A stretch of 64,000 nucleotides of DNA, taken from Mycobacterium sp. ELW1 (GTDB taxonomy: Bacteria; Actinomycetota; Actinomycetes; Mycobacteriales; Mycobacteriaceae). Below are positions 7,416-16,719 of this stretch, in pieces; positions within the stretch are counted from its first letter, which is position 1, and every line of letters starts with the position of its first letter. The stretch lies in the NCBI RefSeq assembly GCF_008329905.1, contig NZ_CP032155.1:1488001-1552000 (forward strand), given 5' to 3'. The notes beneath the pieces are model-generated. The model was not told the DNA's origin, made no database searches, and saw only the letters and a list, made by a program, of their open reading frames with translations. A program made the position numbers and the translations under genes.

Positions 7416-7727
7416 ATGCGATGGGGGATCGGACGATCGGTGACCGCGCTGTGCGGCGCGGCCGCTGCTCCGATCGTGTTCGCGTCGGTGGCCTCGGCCG
7501 ACACGGCGCAGGCCACCATCGACGACCTGCAGTCCCAGGGCTACGTCGTCGCGATCAACTGGGTCGACGGCAATACCGGTGCGCCGTTGTCATCCTGCCG
7601 GGTGGTCGCCGTCCACAATCCCGACAGCTCGCCCGGGGAGTCGACCAGCGCGACCACCGTCTACGTCGACCTGTCGTGCCCGCACCGTGAGTCGCCGGTC
7701 GGTATCGGCGTCGGCGTCGGCTTCTGA
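7416..7727 (+). CDS. Small secreted protein of unknown function
   Basis: The 103-residue product has a signal peptide with an AXA-type cleavage site (SVASADT, cut after about residue 29). The mature domain of roughly 75 residues contains two cysteines (SSCRVVAV and DLSCP) that probably form a disulfide. It looks like the small secreted mycobacterial proteins with a TIDDLQSQGYVV(A/Q)INW start, whose function is unknown. A GGGAGG ribosome site precedes the ATG. It lies 21 bp after the lipoprotein gene on the same strand and ends 4 bp before the convergent papain-like gene. Confidence 0.75.
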   Translation: MRWGIGRSVTALCGAAAAPIVFASVASADTAQATIDDLQSQGYVVAINWVDGNTGAPLSSCRVVAVHNPDSSPGESTSATTVYVDLSCPHRESPVGIGVGVGF

Positions 7728-7731
7728 CGAA

Positions 7732-8451
7732 TCAGTCTGCCAGGACCTGTATTTCGGCACCGAGTCGATAGCTGTCGACCAGGGGTAGCGTGTCGCCGCT
7801 CCAGAACCGGCCGGGATCGAACCAGTTCTCGTTCTTCTCGGTGTCCAGCAAGCCCATCTCCTCATAGGTGATGGCCACCGTCTCCGCGCAATAGGCCGTC
7901 TGCAACCCGACTTCACGCTCGGCCTGCTTGCGCCGCTCCGCGGATTGTCGAACCTTCTTGTGTACGACCGGGATTCCCCGCGTCCAATCGCTCACCGTGG
8001 GTAGCCGGCCGCGCAGCCAGCGGCCGGTCAACCGCGCGGTCGACGGGAACGGGGTGCCGTCCATCCGGGCGATCACCTTGAGCAGCTGATCTTCGTGCTC
8101 GCGGCTGACGTCGGGGGTGAGCTGGCGCAGCCAGCACCGCTGACCGTAGTGGTGCAGCCATTGCTCGACGGCCTCCCGGGCATCGTTGAGCTGTACCCCG
8201 CGGTGATTGGTGCCGGTCCACAGGTCCAGCAGCTTGTGGCCGAGCTCGGCATGCCAGATCAACGGCGGCAGATCGTCGATCGCCACCGTCATGCCGACAT
8301 GGTTGACCGGCGCGTTGGTCAAAGTCTGGATCGCCCGGTCCGGGCCCGACCCGCCGCGGAACAACCAGACGTCACCGGTTCGGGTTTCGTTCAGCGCCTG
8401 TGTCAACGACACGGTGTGCTCACTCACCAGCGCAGCATAATGTGATCGCAT
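7732..8451 (-). CDS. Permuted papain-like (YiiX/NlpC-P60 type) protein
   Basis: The protein has the order of catalytic elements of circularly permuted papain-fold enzymes (YiiX/YaeF group). It begins with GDVWLFRGGS, then a His in a strand (VNHVGMTVAID), and much later a Cys at a helix start (TAYCAETVAITYEEMGLL). Members act on lipids, amides or peptides; the substrate here is unknown. No signal peptide or transmembrane segment is evident. The ATG at 8451 lies in GCATGC and overlaps head to head with the start of the small gene at 8450. A GTG at 8427 would separate the two genes and is an alternative. Confidence 0.7.
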   Translation of the reverse strand: MRSHYAALVSEHTVSLTQALNETRTGDVWLFRGGSGPDRAIQTLTNAPVNHVGMTVAIDDLPPLIWHAELGHKLLDLWTGTNHRGVQLNDAREAVEQWLHHYGQRCWLRQLTPDVSREHEDQLLKVIARMDGTPFPSTARLTGRWLRGRLPTVSDWTRGIPVVHKKVRQSAERRKQAEREVGLQTAYCAETVAITYEEMGLLDTEKNENWFDPGRFWSGDTLPLVDSYRLGAEIQVLAD

Positions 8452-8626
8452 GCGCGGTATCTGGAAGTGGATCGGTCTGGCCGGTGCGGCCGGCGTCGTC
8501 GCGGGCGGGGTACTCGTCGCCCGGGACCAGCGGCGCCGCAAGGCATACACCCCCGACGAGATCCGCGCCCGGCTGCACCAGCGGCACGTCGAAGCCGCTA
8601 AAAACCAGGTGGCACCGAAGAACTAG
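8450..8626 (+). CDS. Small single-pass membrane protein (58 aa)
   Basis: This short gene encodes [20 protein letters not shown] followed by [26 protein letters not shown], that is one glycine/alanine-rich transmembrane helix and a basic cytosolic tail. The same layout is conserved among small mycobacterial membrane proteins of unknown function. A TAATGT box at 8438-8443 lies 6 nt before the ATG, fitting a leaderless start. The first codon overlaps the start codon of the divergent papain-like gene, and the end overlaps the convergent cyclase gene by 4 bp (8623-8626). Confidence 0.7.
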   Translation: MRGIWKWIGLAGAAGVVAGGVLVARDQRRRKAYTPDEIRARLHQRHVEAAKNQVAPKN

Positions 8627-9411
8627 GCCACCGCGTAGAGCCGGTGGGTACCGCTGAATCCCTTCAGTTCGGCGTCCCGCCCCTCGTCGAAGGTCTGCTG
8701 ATCGCCGACGGCGGTCCGCACCGACTCGCTCACCAGGATCTCGCCGCCGTCGGCCTGACTGGCGACGCGGGCTGCCATCGCGACGTTGCGGCCAAACAGG
8801 TCGTCACCGCGGCGCACCGACTTGCCCATGTGGATACCGATCCGCACTCGAATGCTGTTGTTTCGCAGCCTTTTCGCGTCGCGGGCCAATTCCCGCTGCA
8901 TCGCCGCCGCGCAGCTCACCGCAGCGGCGGGATCGGCGAAGGCCACCATGAACCCGTCGCCCTGACTCTTGACAACGTGGCCGTCGTGTTTGTTCACCAA
9001 CCGCCGGACCATCCGGTCGTGGCTACCGATGAGCTTGACCCACGCTCGGTCCCCGATGCGTTCGTTGAGTGCCGTGGACTCCTCGATGTCGGAGAACATC
9101 ACCACCACCTTGCCGTCGGGTGCCAGCCGGGCCAGATCGGGCCGCTCCACGTCGGCCCAGTCGGCGAGCTCCTCGATCGACGATCGCACCGCGCCGCCCA
9201 GGCCCTGGGTGCGGACCAGGTTGGCGGTCTGCCACACCTGCTTGACCGCCTCCCGGCCGCCCGTCCACAGCATGTTGCGGGTGTCCAGGCGCCCGCGCAG
9301 CTCCTCGGTTTCCCGCCGGCTGGCGGCCAGCCGTGAGCGCATCACCAGCAGCGCGATCGCCTCGGCCACGGCCAGCACCGCCAACACCGCAGCCACGATC
9401 GTCCAACCCAC
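8623..9411 (-). CDS. Class III adenylate/guanylate cyclase, membrane-anchored
   Basis: The 262-residue protein has one N-terminal transmembrane helix ([20 protein letters not shown]...), a short coiled region and a class III nucleotidyl cyclase catalytic domain from about residue 100. The first metal aspartate is in MFSDIEEST. The base-recognising Lys is in [13 protein letters not shown] together with the second Asp. The transition-state residues are in [12 protein letters not shown]. All core positions look present, so it should be active, most likely as a cAMP-forming homodimer. It is convergent with the 58-aa gene, sharing 4 bp. Confidence 0.9.
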   Translation of the reverse strand: MGWTIVAAVLAVLAVAEAIALLVMRSRLAASRRETEELRGRLDTRNMLWTGGREAVKQVWQTANLVRTQGLGGAVRSSIEELADWADVERPDLARLAPDGKVVVMFSDIEESTALNERIGDRAWVKLIGSHDRMVRRLVNKHDGHVVKSQGDGFMVAFADPAAAVSCAAAMQRELARDAKRLRNNSIRVRIGIHMGKSVRRGDDLFGRNVAMAARVASQADGGEILVSESVRTAVGDQQTFDEGRDAELKGFSGTHRLYAVA

Positions 9412-9445
9412 TGTGCGCCGCCCTTCTGTCCGCGATCCTGAACAG

Positions 9446-10378
9446 ATGATGCCTCCTTACTACGAGAGCAGATTCATCCGTGCGAATCACCCCCGGCGCG
9501 CGCAGGCCATCTGGCTGCGCTGGACGCGACTGCTACCCCAACCCGGCGACGCGGTGGCCGACGTCTGGGTGATGCTGTTCGACCCCGACGGCGCAGGCAA
9601 CCGCGCCCTCAAGGTGGCCCACCCGCTGTCCGACGCCGACTACCTGTCCGATCCGTGGTCGGCCAGGATCGCCGACACCGTGATCGACGACGTGCACGCC
9701 CGCGCGACGCTCGACGGCGCGTCATGCGACCTGGCCATCACCCCCGGTGACGAACCGCCGGTCAAACTCCTCACCGACCGCTCCTATACGGCGAAGTTCC
9801 CGACCGCCAAGACGCAGGTACGCCACCCGCTGGCCCGTTTCGACGGCACGGTGACCCTCGGCGACACCCGAGTCGCCGTCGACTCGTGGACGGGCAGTGT
9901 CAACCACAACTGGGGCAGCAAGCACACCCCGGCGTACGCCTTCGGCCAGGTGTGCGGATTCGACGAGCACCCGAAGTCCAGCCTGGAGGTGGTCACCGCG
10001 CACGCCGCCCTCGGACCGCTGCGGTTGCCTGCCACCACCCTGTTCGTCCTGCGCCACGCGGGCTGGGAGGTGGCCGTGCGGTCGATACTTGGCACCCGGC
10101 GCACCCACGGTTCGTACGAGCCGTTCCGGTGGTCGTTCGGCGGCCGTACCGACGGATTCGAGCTGCACGGCGAGATCCGCACCGAAACCGGCGATGTCAT
10201 CGGGCTGACCTACACCGACACCAACAGTGCCATCAAGTACTGCTACAACTCCGCGCTGGCGAACTGTCGAATCACCCTGTCCGGCAACGGTCTTGATGCC
10301 GAGCTGACCGCGTCGCGCCGCGCGATGTTCGAAATCCTGACCGACCAGCGGCACGGCGGCGTGCCGCTGTTGGCCTAG
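9446..10378 (+). CDS. Conserved hypothetical protein, CrtC/AttH lipocalin-like
   Basis: The 310-residue protein has no signal peptide. It reads as an all-beta protein with repeated tryptophans: [34 protein letters not shown]. The central VNHNWGSKH motif followed by aromatic strands resembles the two-domain lipocalin-like fold of hydroxyneurosporene synthase/AttH and tocopherol-cyclase relatives, which handle hydrophobic substrates. That assignment is tentative. Two adjacent ATG codons (9446 and 9449) could serve as the start. It is divergent from the cyclase gene, with 34 bp between them. Confidence 0.7.
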   Translation: MMPPYYESRFIRANHPRRAQAIWLRWTRLLPQPGDAVADVWVMLFDPDGAGNRALKVAHPLSDADYLSDPWSARIADTVIDDVHARATLDGASCDLAITPGDEPPVKLLTDRSYTAKFPTAKTQVRHPLARFDGTVTLGDTRVAVDSWTGSVNHNWGSKHTPAYAFGQVCGFDEHPKSSLEVVTAHAALGPLRLPATTLFVLRHAGWEVAVRSILGTRRTHGSYEPFRWSFGGRTDGFELHGEIRTETGDVIGLTYTDTNSAIKYCYNSALANCRITLSGNGLDAELTASRRAMFEILTDQRHGGVPLLA

Positions 10379-10430
10379 CCGCGGTCGCCGGACCTTGAGC
10401 AATCCGCCCAGTTCAGGGCTTTCGCCTGCG

Positions 10431-10436
10431 TAAACT
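10431..10436 (+). promoter_or_regulatory. -10 box of a leaderless promoter for the LuxR-type regulator
   Basis: TAAACT ends 6 nt before the GTG at 10443 and no ribosome site is present, the pattern of a leaderless mycobacterial start. Confidence 0.45.
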
Positions 10437-10442
10437 GCGGCC

Positions 10443-13064
10443 GTGGGGGACAGCCGCACCTGGCCCGTCATGCGTCGAGGCAAGGAACTCGCCGCGATCC
10501 AGGCGAGCCTGCAGGGCCGGCCTGGCCAATGCGGAACTCTCCTTCTGGGCGATGCCGGTGTCGGCAAGACCACGTTGGCACGGATGGCCGCGCGCACGCT
10601 GCGCACCGCCGCGGTGTGGGTCGCCGGCACCGAGTCCGCGCGCGATGTGCCGCTGGGGGTGTTCGCCCATCTGCTCGCCAGCCCGATGCCCACCGACCCG
10701 GTAGCCATGCTGGCCGCCGCATTCCACACCGTTCGCCGGGAGAAGCTGGCGCTCATCGGCGTTGACGACGTGCACCTGGTCGACCATCTGTCCGCGACGC
10801 TGCTACACCAGCTGGCTGTCGAAGGCGCGGTGCGCATCGTGGCGACCGCCCGCAGCGGCGAGCCGATTCCCGAGACGATCACCGCGCTGTGGAAAGACGG
10901 CTACCTGGCCCGATTGGATGTCGCTCCCTTCAGCAAGGCCGAGTCGGTGGCGCTGGTCGAGACGGCGCTCGGGGGCCACCTCGAGCGGCTCTCCGCCGAT
11001 CTGATGTGGGAAGCCTCCAGCGGCAACGCGCTGTTCGTCCGGCACCTCGTCGAAGGGGCGCTGGAAGCCGGGACCCTGCGCCAGGTCAACGGTGTCTGGC
11101 AGCTCCGCGGCGAGACAGCGGTGGCCTCGAAACTGGCGCCGTTGCTGAACAGTCGGCTCGACCGGTTGCCCGACGACGAACGGCGGGCTCTGCAGTTGCT
11201 GGCGGTATCGGAGCCGCTGACATTGGCGGTGATGTCCGAACTCGTCGACACCGACACGTTGGAACGTGCCGAGCGGCGAGGGCTGATCCGCGTCGTCGAT
11301 ATCAGCGGCACAGCCGAAATTCACTTCACCCACACGGTGATCGGTGAAGTCATCCGGCAGAGCCTCGGCCAGGTCGCGAGTCGCCGCCTGCGGACCGAGC
11401 TGGTGGGCGCGATGGATCTGCACCCGCCGGAGGCGCCGGTGCAACGCGTGCGTCGCGCTGAACTTGCACTCCACTCCGACACCACAATGGACGCCGAATT
11501 CTTCTCCCGCGCAGCGGAAGACGCGATCGCCCTGATGAACATCACGCTCGCCGAGCGGCTGGCCCGGGCCGCCGTCGACGCCGGTGGCGGCCTGGTGGCC
11601 TCCGAACTGCTCGCGCGGACATTGCTGTGGCAGGGGAGGGCCCCGGAGTCCGAAACGATCCTGGAATCCTTCGACCCCGACACCCTCACCGAGTTGGAAC
11701 TGGCCCGCTGGGGCATGGCGCGAATTGCGAATCTCCAGTGGTCGATGGGAGATGCCGCGGCCGCCGCCGAGATCCTGAAGATGTTGCAGCAGAGGATCAC
11801 CCACCCCCGCATCCGGGTGGGGGTCGACAGCCTCGCGGCGGCGCTGGCCGTACTCGACAACCGACTCGACGAGGCCGCAGAGCTGGCAGACAAGGTGCTC
11901 GCCGATCCGAGCGCGCCACCGATCGCCGTCGGGTGGGCGGTCTTCGGCGGTGGAATGGCGGCCGCGCTCAAAGGATGCACCGCCGACGCGGCGCGGCTGG
12001 CCGCGCGAGGCCACGAGGTCTACGACAAGATCGACGGGCTGCTGCGGTTCCTGCTGGCACTGGGTGAGGTACGCGCCCTGACGCTGGCCGGGGATTTCGC
12101 TGCCGCGCAGGCCCGTTCGGGTGACATCGTGCGGATCACCTCGCCCAGCCAGTACCGTGCCCGCGCGATGGCGAACGTCCTGGCCGGCACCGTGGAACTG
12201 GGCAGGGGACAACTGCGGGTGGCGATGGGCCGCCTCGAGGAGACTCTGGCCGCCCTCAGCGGTGAGGCCGCCGCCTCCTGGAACGTTCCGGCCAGATTGC
12301 TTCTGGTGCAGTGCTATTGCGGACTCGGCTACGATTCGGCCGCCGCACCGCTGGTCACCGAACTACGGGACCTGGTGAGCCGCGCGGCGACGATGTTCGA
12401 ACCTGCGGTGCGGATCGCCGAGGCGTGGCTGGCCGCAGCCATGGGCCATGTCAGCGGCGCGGTCACGATGGCCCTGCGCGCCGCCGACGTCGCCGCCGAG
12501 TCGGGCCAACGTGCCATCGAGCTGATGGCGCTGCACGCCGCCGCACGATTCGGTGACACGACCTGCCTGCCGCGGATAGTCGAGGTGGCCGCGGTGATCG
12601 GTGGGCCGCTGGCGGCGATCGATGCGGCACACGCCACCGGTCTGATGAACAACGATGGCGCAGCGGTGTTTTCAGCGTCACAAGAGTTCGAGCGAATCGG
12701 CGCCCTGTTGTCGGCGGCCGACGCCGCAGCGCAGGCCGCGGCACTCTTCGATGCCGCCGGACAGCGCAGGCATTCACTGGAAGCCGCGGCGGCCGCCGAC
12801 CGGCTCGGCAAGGAATGCGGCGGATTGAAGACTCCTGCACTGATGGCCACCTCGAAGCCGCTGCCACTGTCCCGGCGGGAACGCGAGATCGCCCAACTGG
12901 TGGTGCGCGGATTGTCCAACCGCGACATCGCCGAACGGCTCGTGGTGTCGACGCGCACCGTCGAGGGGCACCTCTACCGGATGTACCTCAAACTCAACGT
13001 GACCAGTCGCGAGGACCTGCGCGACATCATCCGCCACGCGCTCGATGACGGCGGGCCTGGTTGA
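10443..13064 (+). CDS. Large ATP-binding LuxR-family (LAL/MalT-like) transcription regulator
   Basis: The 873-residue protein has an N-terminal AAA-type ATPase with Walker A GDAGVGKTTLA at residues 36-46 and a Walker B-like LIGVDDVHLV near 105. A long alpha-helical, TPR-like middle follows. A C-terminal LuxR/NarL helix-turn-helix (LSRREREIAQLVVRGLSNRD...VSTRTVEGHLYRMYLKL) covers about residues 808-865. This is the STAND-type LAL architecture, in which ligand and ATP binding drive oligomerisation and activation. The target genes are unknown. The hydroxyacid dehydrogenase gene begins 8 bp downstream and may be cotranscribed. Confidence 0.9.
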   Translation: MGDSRTWPVMRRGKELAAIQASLQGRPGQCGTLLLGDAGVGKTTLARMAARTLRTAAVWVAGTESARDVPLGVFAHLLASPMPTDPVAMLAAAFHTVRREKLALIGVDDVHLVDHLSATLLHQLAVEGAVRIVATARSGEPIPETITALWKDGYLARLDVAPFSKAESVALVETALGGHLERLSADLMWEASSGNALFVRHLVEGALEAGTLRQVNGVWQLRGETAVASKLAPLLNSRLDRLPDDERRALQLLAVSEPLTLAVMSELVDTDTLERAERRGLIRVVDISGTAEIHFTHTVIGEVIRQSLGQVASRRLRTELVGAMDLHPPEAPVQRVRRAELALHSDTTMDAEFFSRAAEDAIALMNITLAERLARAAVDAGGGLVASELLARTLLWQGRAPESETILESFDPDTLTELELARWGMARIANLQWSMGDAAAAAEILKMLQQRITHPRIRVGVDSLAAALAVLDNRLDEAAELADKVLADPSAPPIAVGWAVFGGGMAAALKGCTADAARLAARGHEVYDKIDGLLRFLLALGEVRALTLAGDFAAAQARSGDIVRITSPSQYRARAMANVLAGTVELGRGQLRVAMGRLEETLAALSGEAAASWNVPARLLLVQCYCGLGYDSAAAPLVTELRDLVSRAATMFEPAVRIAEAWLAAAMGHVSGAVTMALRAADVAAESGQRAIELMALHAAARFGDTTCLPRIVEVAAVIGGPLAAIDAAHATGLMNNDGAAVFSASQEFERIGALLSAADAAAQAAALFDAAGQRRHSLEAAAAADRLGKECGGLKTPALMATSKPLPLSRREREIAQLVVRGLSNRDIAERLVVSTRTVEGHLYRMYLKLNVTSREDLRDIIRHALDDGGPG

Positions 13065-13072
13065 CTGGCGGC

Positions 13073-13984
13073 ATGGCCATCCTCGTCGTCGGCAGGCTCG
13101 AACCATCGCTGGAGAAGCAACTGACGGCCAAGCACACACCGCTGCGCCACCCCGTCGACGCGCAGCAGGCCGACGAGGTCACGGTGATCGTGTGCGGTGG
13201 CCGGCCGGGTGTCGATGCCGCGCTGATTGATTCGTCGCCCGCCTTGGGTGCCATCGTGAACTTCGGCGCCGGGTACGACGCCATCGACGTCGACGCGGCG
13301 CGGGAACGGGGGATCGGGGTGAGCAACACGCCCGACGTGCTCAACGACACCGTCGCCGACACCGCTCTCGGGCTGATCCTGGACACCATGCGCCGGTTCA
13401 GCGCCGCCGACCGATACCTGCGGGCCGGCCGCTGGGCCACCGAGGGGCCGTTCCCGTACACCCGCGACCTCAGCGGCAGCCGCGTCGGCATCCTCGGGCT
13501 GGGCCGGATCGGCTCGGCGATCGCTACCCGATTACGCGGATTCGACTGTGCCATCGCCTATCACAATCGCCGCGAGCTACCCGACAGCCCGTACCGCTAC
13601 GCCGCCTCACCGGTGGAGCTGGCCGCTTCCGTCGACGTCCTGGTGGTCGTCACCGCCGGAGGACCCGACACCGCGCATCTGGTGGATCGCGACGTGCTGG
13701 AGGCGCTCGGGCCGGACGGTTTCCTGATCAACGTCGCCCGGGGCAGCGTCGTCGACCAGGACGCACTGATCGAGTTCCTGGAAGCGGGCCGGCTGGCCGG
13801 CGCCGGTCTCGACGTCTACGCGGCCGAGCCCGACGTGCCCGTCCGGCTGTGGGAACTCGACAACGTGGTCCTGTTGCCGCACATGGGCAGCGCCACCGCC
13901 CGAACCCGAACAGCCATGGCCACTCTGGCGATGCGCAACCTGGAGGAGTTCCTCGCCCGCGGTCAGCTGGTCACACCGGTCTAG
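13073..13984 (+). CDS. D-isomer-specific 2-hydroxyacid dehydrogenase
   Basis: The 303-residue protein has the two-domain fold of D-2-hydroxyacid dehydrogenases. The NAD(P)-binding motif is GILGLGRIGSAIATRL near residue 145. The catalytic Arg is in NVARGSVVDQDAL, the Glu in DVYAAEPDVP and the His in LLPHMGSAT. It probably reduces glyoxylate, hydroxypyruvate or a related 2-oxoacid. The ATG at 13073 is preferred over a TTG at 13061 that would overlap the regulator stop. Its end overlaps the convergent hydrolase gene by 4 bp. Confidence 0.9.
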   Translation: MAILVVGRLEPSLEKQLTAKHTPLRHPVDAQQADEVTVIVCGGRPGVDAALIDSSPALGAIVNFGAGYDAIDVDAARERGIGVSNTPDVLNDTVADTALGLILDTMRRFSAADRYLRAGRWATEGPFPYTRDLSGSRVGILGLGRIGSAIATRLRGFDCAIAYHNRRELPDSPYRYAASPVELAASVDVLVVVTAGGPDTAHLVDRDVLEALGPDGFLINVARGSVVDQDALIEFLEAGRLAGAGLDVYAAEPDVPVRLWELDNVVLLPHMGSATARTRTAMATLAMRNLEEFLARGQLVTPV

Positions 13985-14847
13985 CGGGTGACGAAGGAGA
14001 CGACGGCCTCACTGAAGGCGTCGTTGTCGTCCCCGGCGGCGGTGTGGCCGGCATCGGAGAGTTCGACGAACTCCGCGCCGGGCACCTTCGTCAGGAAGTC
14101 TTGCACCCCTTCGGCACTGACCACATCGGACAGCTTCCCCCGGATCAGCAGGATCGGGATGGTCAGGTCGATGGCGGCCTGTTCGAGCCGCTCCACCCGG
14201 CCGAACGGATCGTCTTTCGGGGCGGTCAGGAACGCCGGATCCCAATGCCAGAACCACCGGCCGTCCCGGAACCGCAGGTTCTTCTTGAGACCGTCGAGGT
14301 TCTTCGGCCGTGTGCGGTGCGGAAGGTATTCGGCGATGGCGTCGGCGGCCTGTTCCAGGTTGTCGAAGCCGTCCACATTGCTGAACATGAAGTCCCGGAT
14401 CCGGGCGCTGCCGTCCTTCTCGAAGCGGGGCACCACGTCGACCAGTACCAACTTCGTCACCACGGCAGGACCGGCCTCCTTGGCCACCAGAATGCTGGTC
14501 AGCCCGCCCATGCTGGCCCCGATCAGCACCACCGGGCGGCCGATCTGCTCGAGCACCCGAAGCACGTCGGCGGACAGCGAGTCGACGCTGTAGTCGGCGT
14601 CCGGGGCGCGGTCGCTGTCGCCGTGCCCGCGGGCGTCCAGCGCGATCACGTGAAAACCGTGGTCGGCGAGCACCTGCCCGGTGTTCTTCCAGGAGAACCG
14701 GTTCTGCCCGCCGCCGTGCAGCATGAGGATCGTCGGGCGCTCGGCCGCCGAGGCGGCGCCCCGGTTCCACTCGTCGGCCACGAGGGCGAGCTCGTCGGTG
14801 CCGCGGAACTCGACTGTCTGACCGCTGTTCGTGCTGCTCACCGGCAT
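13981..14847 (-). CDS. Alpha/beta hydrolase
   Basis: The 288-residue enzyme has the alpha/beta-hydrolase fold: an oxyanion loop LMLHGGGQNRFSW, a DARGHGDS strand-turn, a Ser nucleophile elbow (LIGASMGG) near residue 109, and a catalytic His in ELSDAGHTAAGDDND. It is a serine hydrolase, probably an esterase or C-C hydrolase; cap-domain features do not define the substrate. It overlaps the dehydrogenase end by 4 bp. The ATG at 14847 is used; a GTG at 14841 has a better GAGAGG ribosome-site spacing. Confidence 0.88.
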   Translation of the reverse strand: MPVSSTNSGQTVEFRGTDELALVADEWNRGAASAAERPTILMLHGGGQNRFSWKNTGQVLADHGFHVIALDARGHGDSDRAPDADYSVDSLSADVLRVLEQIGRPVVLIGASMGGLTSILVAKEAGPAVVTKLVLVDVVPRFEKDGSARIRDFMFSNVDGFDNLEQAADAIAEYLPHRTRPKNLDGLKKNLRFRDGRWFWHWDPAFLTAPKDDPFGRVERLEQAAIDLTIPILLIRGKLSDVVSAEGVQDFLTKVPGAEFVELSDAGHTAAGDDNDAFSEAVVSFVTR

Positions 14848-14950
14848 CCTCTCGACCGAACCTGAACAGCACGTTACATAGCGGTCCTATCGATGAGTTT
14901 CGGGACCCCGGCCGGTCAATCCCTTCGACTGTCCCGGAGAGGAGACCCCC

Positions 14951-15424
14951 ATGCCCACGATCACCCCGTCGCTGTGGTTCGACAACGACCTCGAGGAGGC
15001 GATGCGGTTCTACACCGGCATCTTCCCGAATTCGTCCATCGAGTACGTGAATCGCTACACCGACGCGGGTCCCGGCACCGCCGGCCAGGTCGTGTCGGCC
15101 GGCTTCACCCTGGACGGCAGCCGGTTCGTCGGCATCAACGGCGGCCCGGTGTTCTCGTTCACCGAAGCGGTGTCCTTCCTGATCGAGTGCGCTGACCAGG
15201 CCGAAGTCGACTACTACTGGGATGCGCTGGTCACCGGTGGCCAGGAATCGCAGTGCGGTTGGCTCAAGGACCGATTCGGGCTGAGCTGGCAGGTGGTGCC
15301 CACCCGGCTCTATGAGCTGTTGTCCGACCCCGACCAGACCCGGGCGGCCGCCGCGACCAAGGCGATGCTCGGGATGCGCAGAATCGTCATCGCCGAGCTG
15401 GAGGCCGCTGTGGCGAACCCGTGA
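14951..15424 (+). CDS. PhnB-like VOC-family protein
   Basis: The 157-residue protein begins ITPSLWFDNDLEEAMRFYTGIF, the signature of the PhnB/3-demethylubiquinone-methyltransferase-like VOC family. It continues with GFTLDGSRFVGINGG, FLIECADQAEVDYYWDALV and WLKDRFGLSWQVVP. Members are small dimeric proteins, mostly of unknown function; no metal-ligand set is evident. A strong GGAGAGGAG ribosome site precedes the ATG. The gene stands alone between the hydrolase (divergent) and the Mce-associated genes. Confidence 0.85.
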   Translation: MPTITPSLWFDNDLEEAMRFYTGIFPNSSIEYVNRYTDAGPGTAGQVVSAGFTLDGSRFVGINGGPVFSFTEAVSFLIECADQAEVDYYWDALVTGGQESQCGWLKDRFGLSWQVVPTRLYELLSDPDQTRAAAATKAMLGMRRIVIAELEAAVANP

Positions 15425-15504
15425 CGGCCCTCACAGCGCCTACCGGTAGCCTTTCGCCCCAAGTGCGGGTGATCGGAGCCCGGTAACGCCGCAGAGGGAG
15501 AAAC

Positions 15505-16083
15505 ATGGCCGACGAGCCTGCCGAGCCTGCCGACGAGGCCACCACGGCCGTCGAGCTCGGGGTTGACGGGGAGACGCCCGCACCGGCGAAACCGGCGCGC
15601 TCGCATGTCCAGCTGGCGCTGATCGTCGGCACGGCCGTCGTGGTCGCGCTGGCCGCGTTGACCGGGTGGCTCGGCTACCGGGCCTACGAGTCCAGGCAGA
15701 CTGCCCAGCTGCAGAACCTGCTGGTCGGAGTGGGCCGCCAGGGTGCGATCAACCTGACGACCATCGACGCCGCCGAGGCCGACAAGGATGTGCAGCGCAT
15801 CCTCGACTCGGCCACCGATGCGTTCTACGACGATTTCGCGAAGCGGGCCCAGCCGTTCATCGAGGTGGTCAAGCAGGCTCAGTCCAAATCGGTGGGTGAG
15901 GTGACCGAGGCGGGCCTCGAGTCGGTCTCGGGCAACGAAGGCCAAGTTCTGGTGGCCGTCACCGTCACCACCTCCAATCGGGGTGAACCGAACCAGCCGA
16001 AGCGCTCCTGGCGGATGCGTCTGACGGTCAAGAAGACCGGAAACGACGAAGCGAAGGTTTCGAAAGTGGAGTTCGTACCGTGA
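15505..16083 (+). CDS. Mce-associated membrane protein (first of a pair)
   Basis: The 192-residue protein has the layout of mycobacterial Mce-associated (Mam) proteins. An acidic Ala/Glu/Pro-rich cytosolic N-terminus of about 35 residues is followed by one transmembrane helix (LALIVGTAVVVALAALTGWLGY). The external domain has an NLTTIDAAEADKDVQRILDSATDAFYDDFAKR segment, then beta strands ending KVSKVEFVP. Mam proteins stabilise Mce lipid importers. No mce genes are nearby, so this is an orphan Mam locus comparable to omamA/omamB-type pairs. Its stop overlaps the next gene's GTG by 4 bp. Confidence 0.85.
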   Translation: MADEPAEPADEATTAVELGVDGETPAPAKPARSHVQLALIVGTAVVVALAALTGWLGYRAYESRQTAQLQNLLVGVGRQGAINLTTIDAAEADKDVQRILDSATDAFYDDFAKRAQPFIEVVKQAQSKSVGEVTEAGLESVSGNEGQVLVAVTVTTSNRGEPNQPKRSWRMRLTVKKTGNDEAKVSKVEFVP

Positions 16084-16703
16084 CGACTGACGATGCCAAA
16101 CCAGACGAGGCCAAGTCGGATCCCGAGGTGATCGAGGACGAGACCACCGCGGCCGCAGTCACCGACACCGACGGTGATACCGAGGCGCCGGCTGCTCCCG
16201 AAGCCGCTCCGGCCAAGCGGTTCAGCGTCGCCCGGGCGGTGGCCTTCGGGGTGCTGCCGATCGTGGCCCTGCTGCTCGCGGCGGCGGCCGGCTATCTGCG
16301 CTATGAGGATTCGTCGCGCCGGGACGCCGACACCGCCCGCACCGAATCGGTGCAGGCGGCCAAGGACTCCACCGTCGCCCTGCTGAGCTACAAGCCGGAG
16401 TCGGTCGAAAAGGACCTCGGCGCGGCGCGCGACCGGCTGACCGGAAGCTTCCTGGACGCCTACACGCAGCTGATCAACACCGTGGTCATCCCCGGCGCCA
16501 AGGAGAAGAAGATCTCCGCCCTGGCGGCCGTGCCCGCGGCGGCGTCGGTCTCGGCCAAGCCCGATCACGCGGTGGTGCTGCTGTTCGTCGATCAGACCGT
16601 GGTCGTCGGCACCGATGCACCGACCAACACCGCCTCCAGCGTGCGGGTGACCCTGGAGAAGGTCAAAGACCGGTGGCTCATCTCGGGATTCGATCCGATC
16701 TAG
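16080..16703 (+). CDS. Mce-associated membrane protein (second of a pair)
   Basis: The 207-residue protein repeats the Mam architecture of its neighbour: a long acidic cytosolic N-terminus (about 50 residues), a single transmembrane helix (AVAFGVLPIVALLLAAAAGYLRY), and an extracytoplasmic domain with DSTVALLSYKPESVEKDLGAARDRLTGSF and a C-terminal KDRWLISGFDPI. The start is the GTG at 16080 inside the GTGA overlap, so the two proteins are translationally coupled and probably form a heteromer supporting an Mce transporter encoded elsewhere. Confidence 0.85.
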   Translation: MTTDDAKPDEAKSDPEVIEDETTAAAVTDTDGDTEAPAAPEAAPAKRFSVARAVAFGVLPIVALLLAAAAGYLRYEDSSRRDADTARTESVQAAKDSTVALLSYKPESVEKDLGAARDRLTGSFLDAYTQLINTVVIPGAKEKKISALAAVPAAASVSAKPDHAVVLLFVDQTVVVGTDAPTNTASSVRVTLEKVKDRWLISGFDPI

Positions 16704-16719
16704 TGAACTCCGGCGTTCG

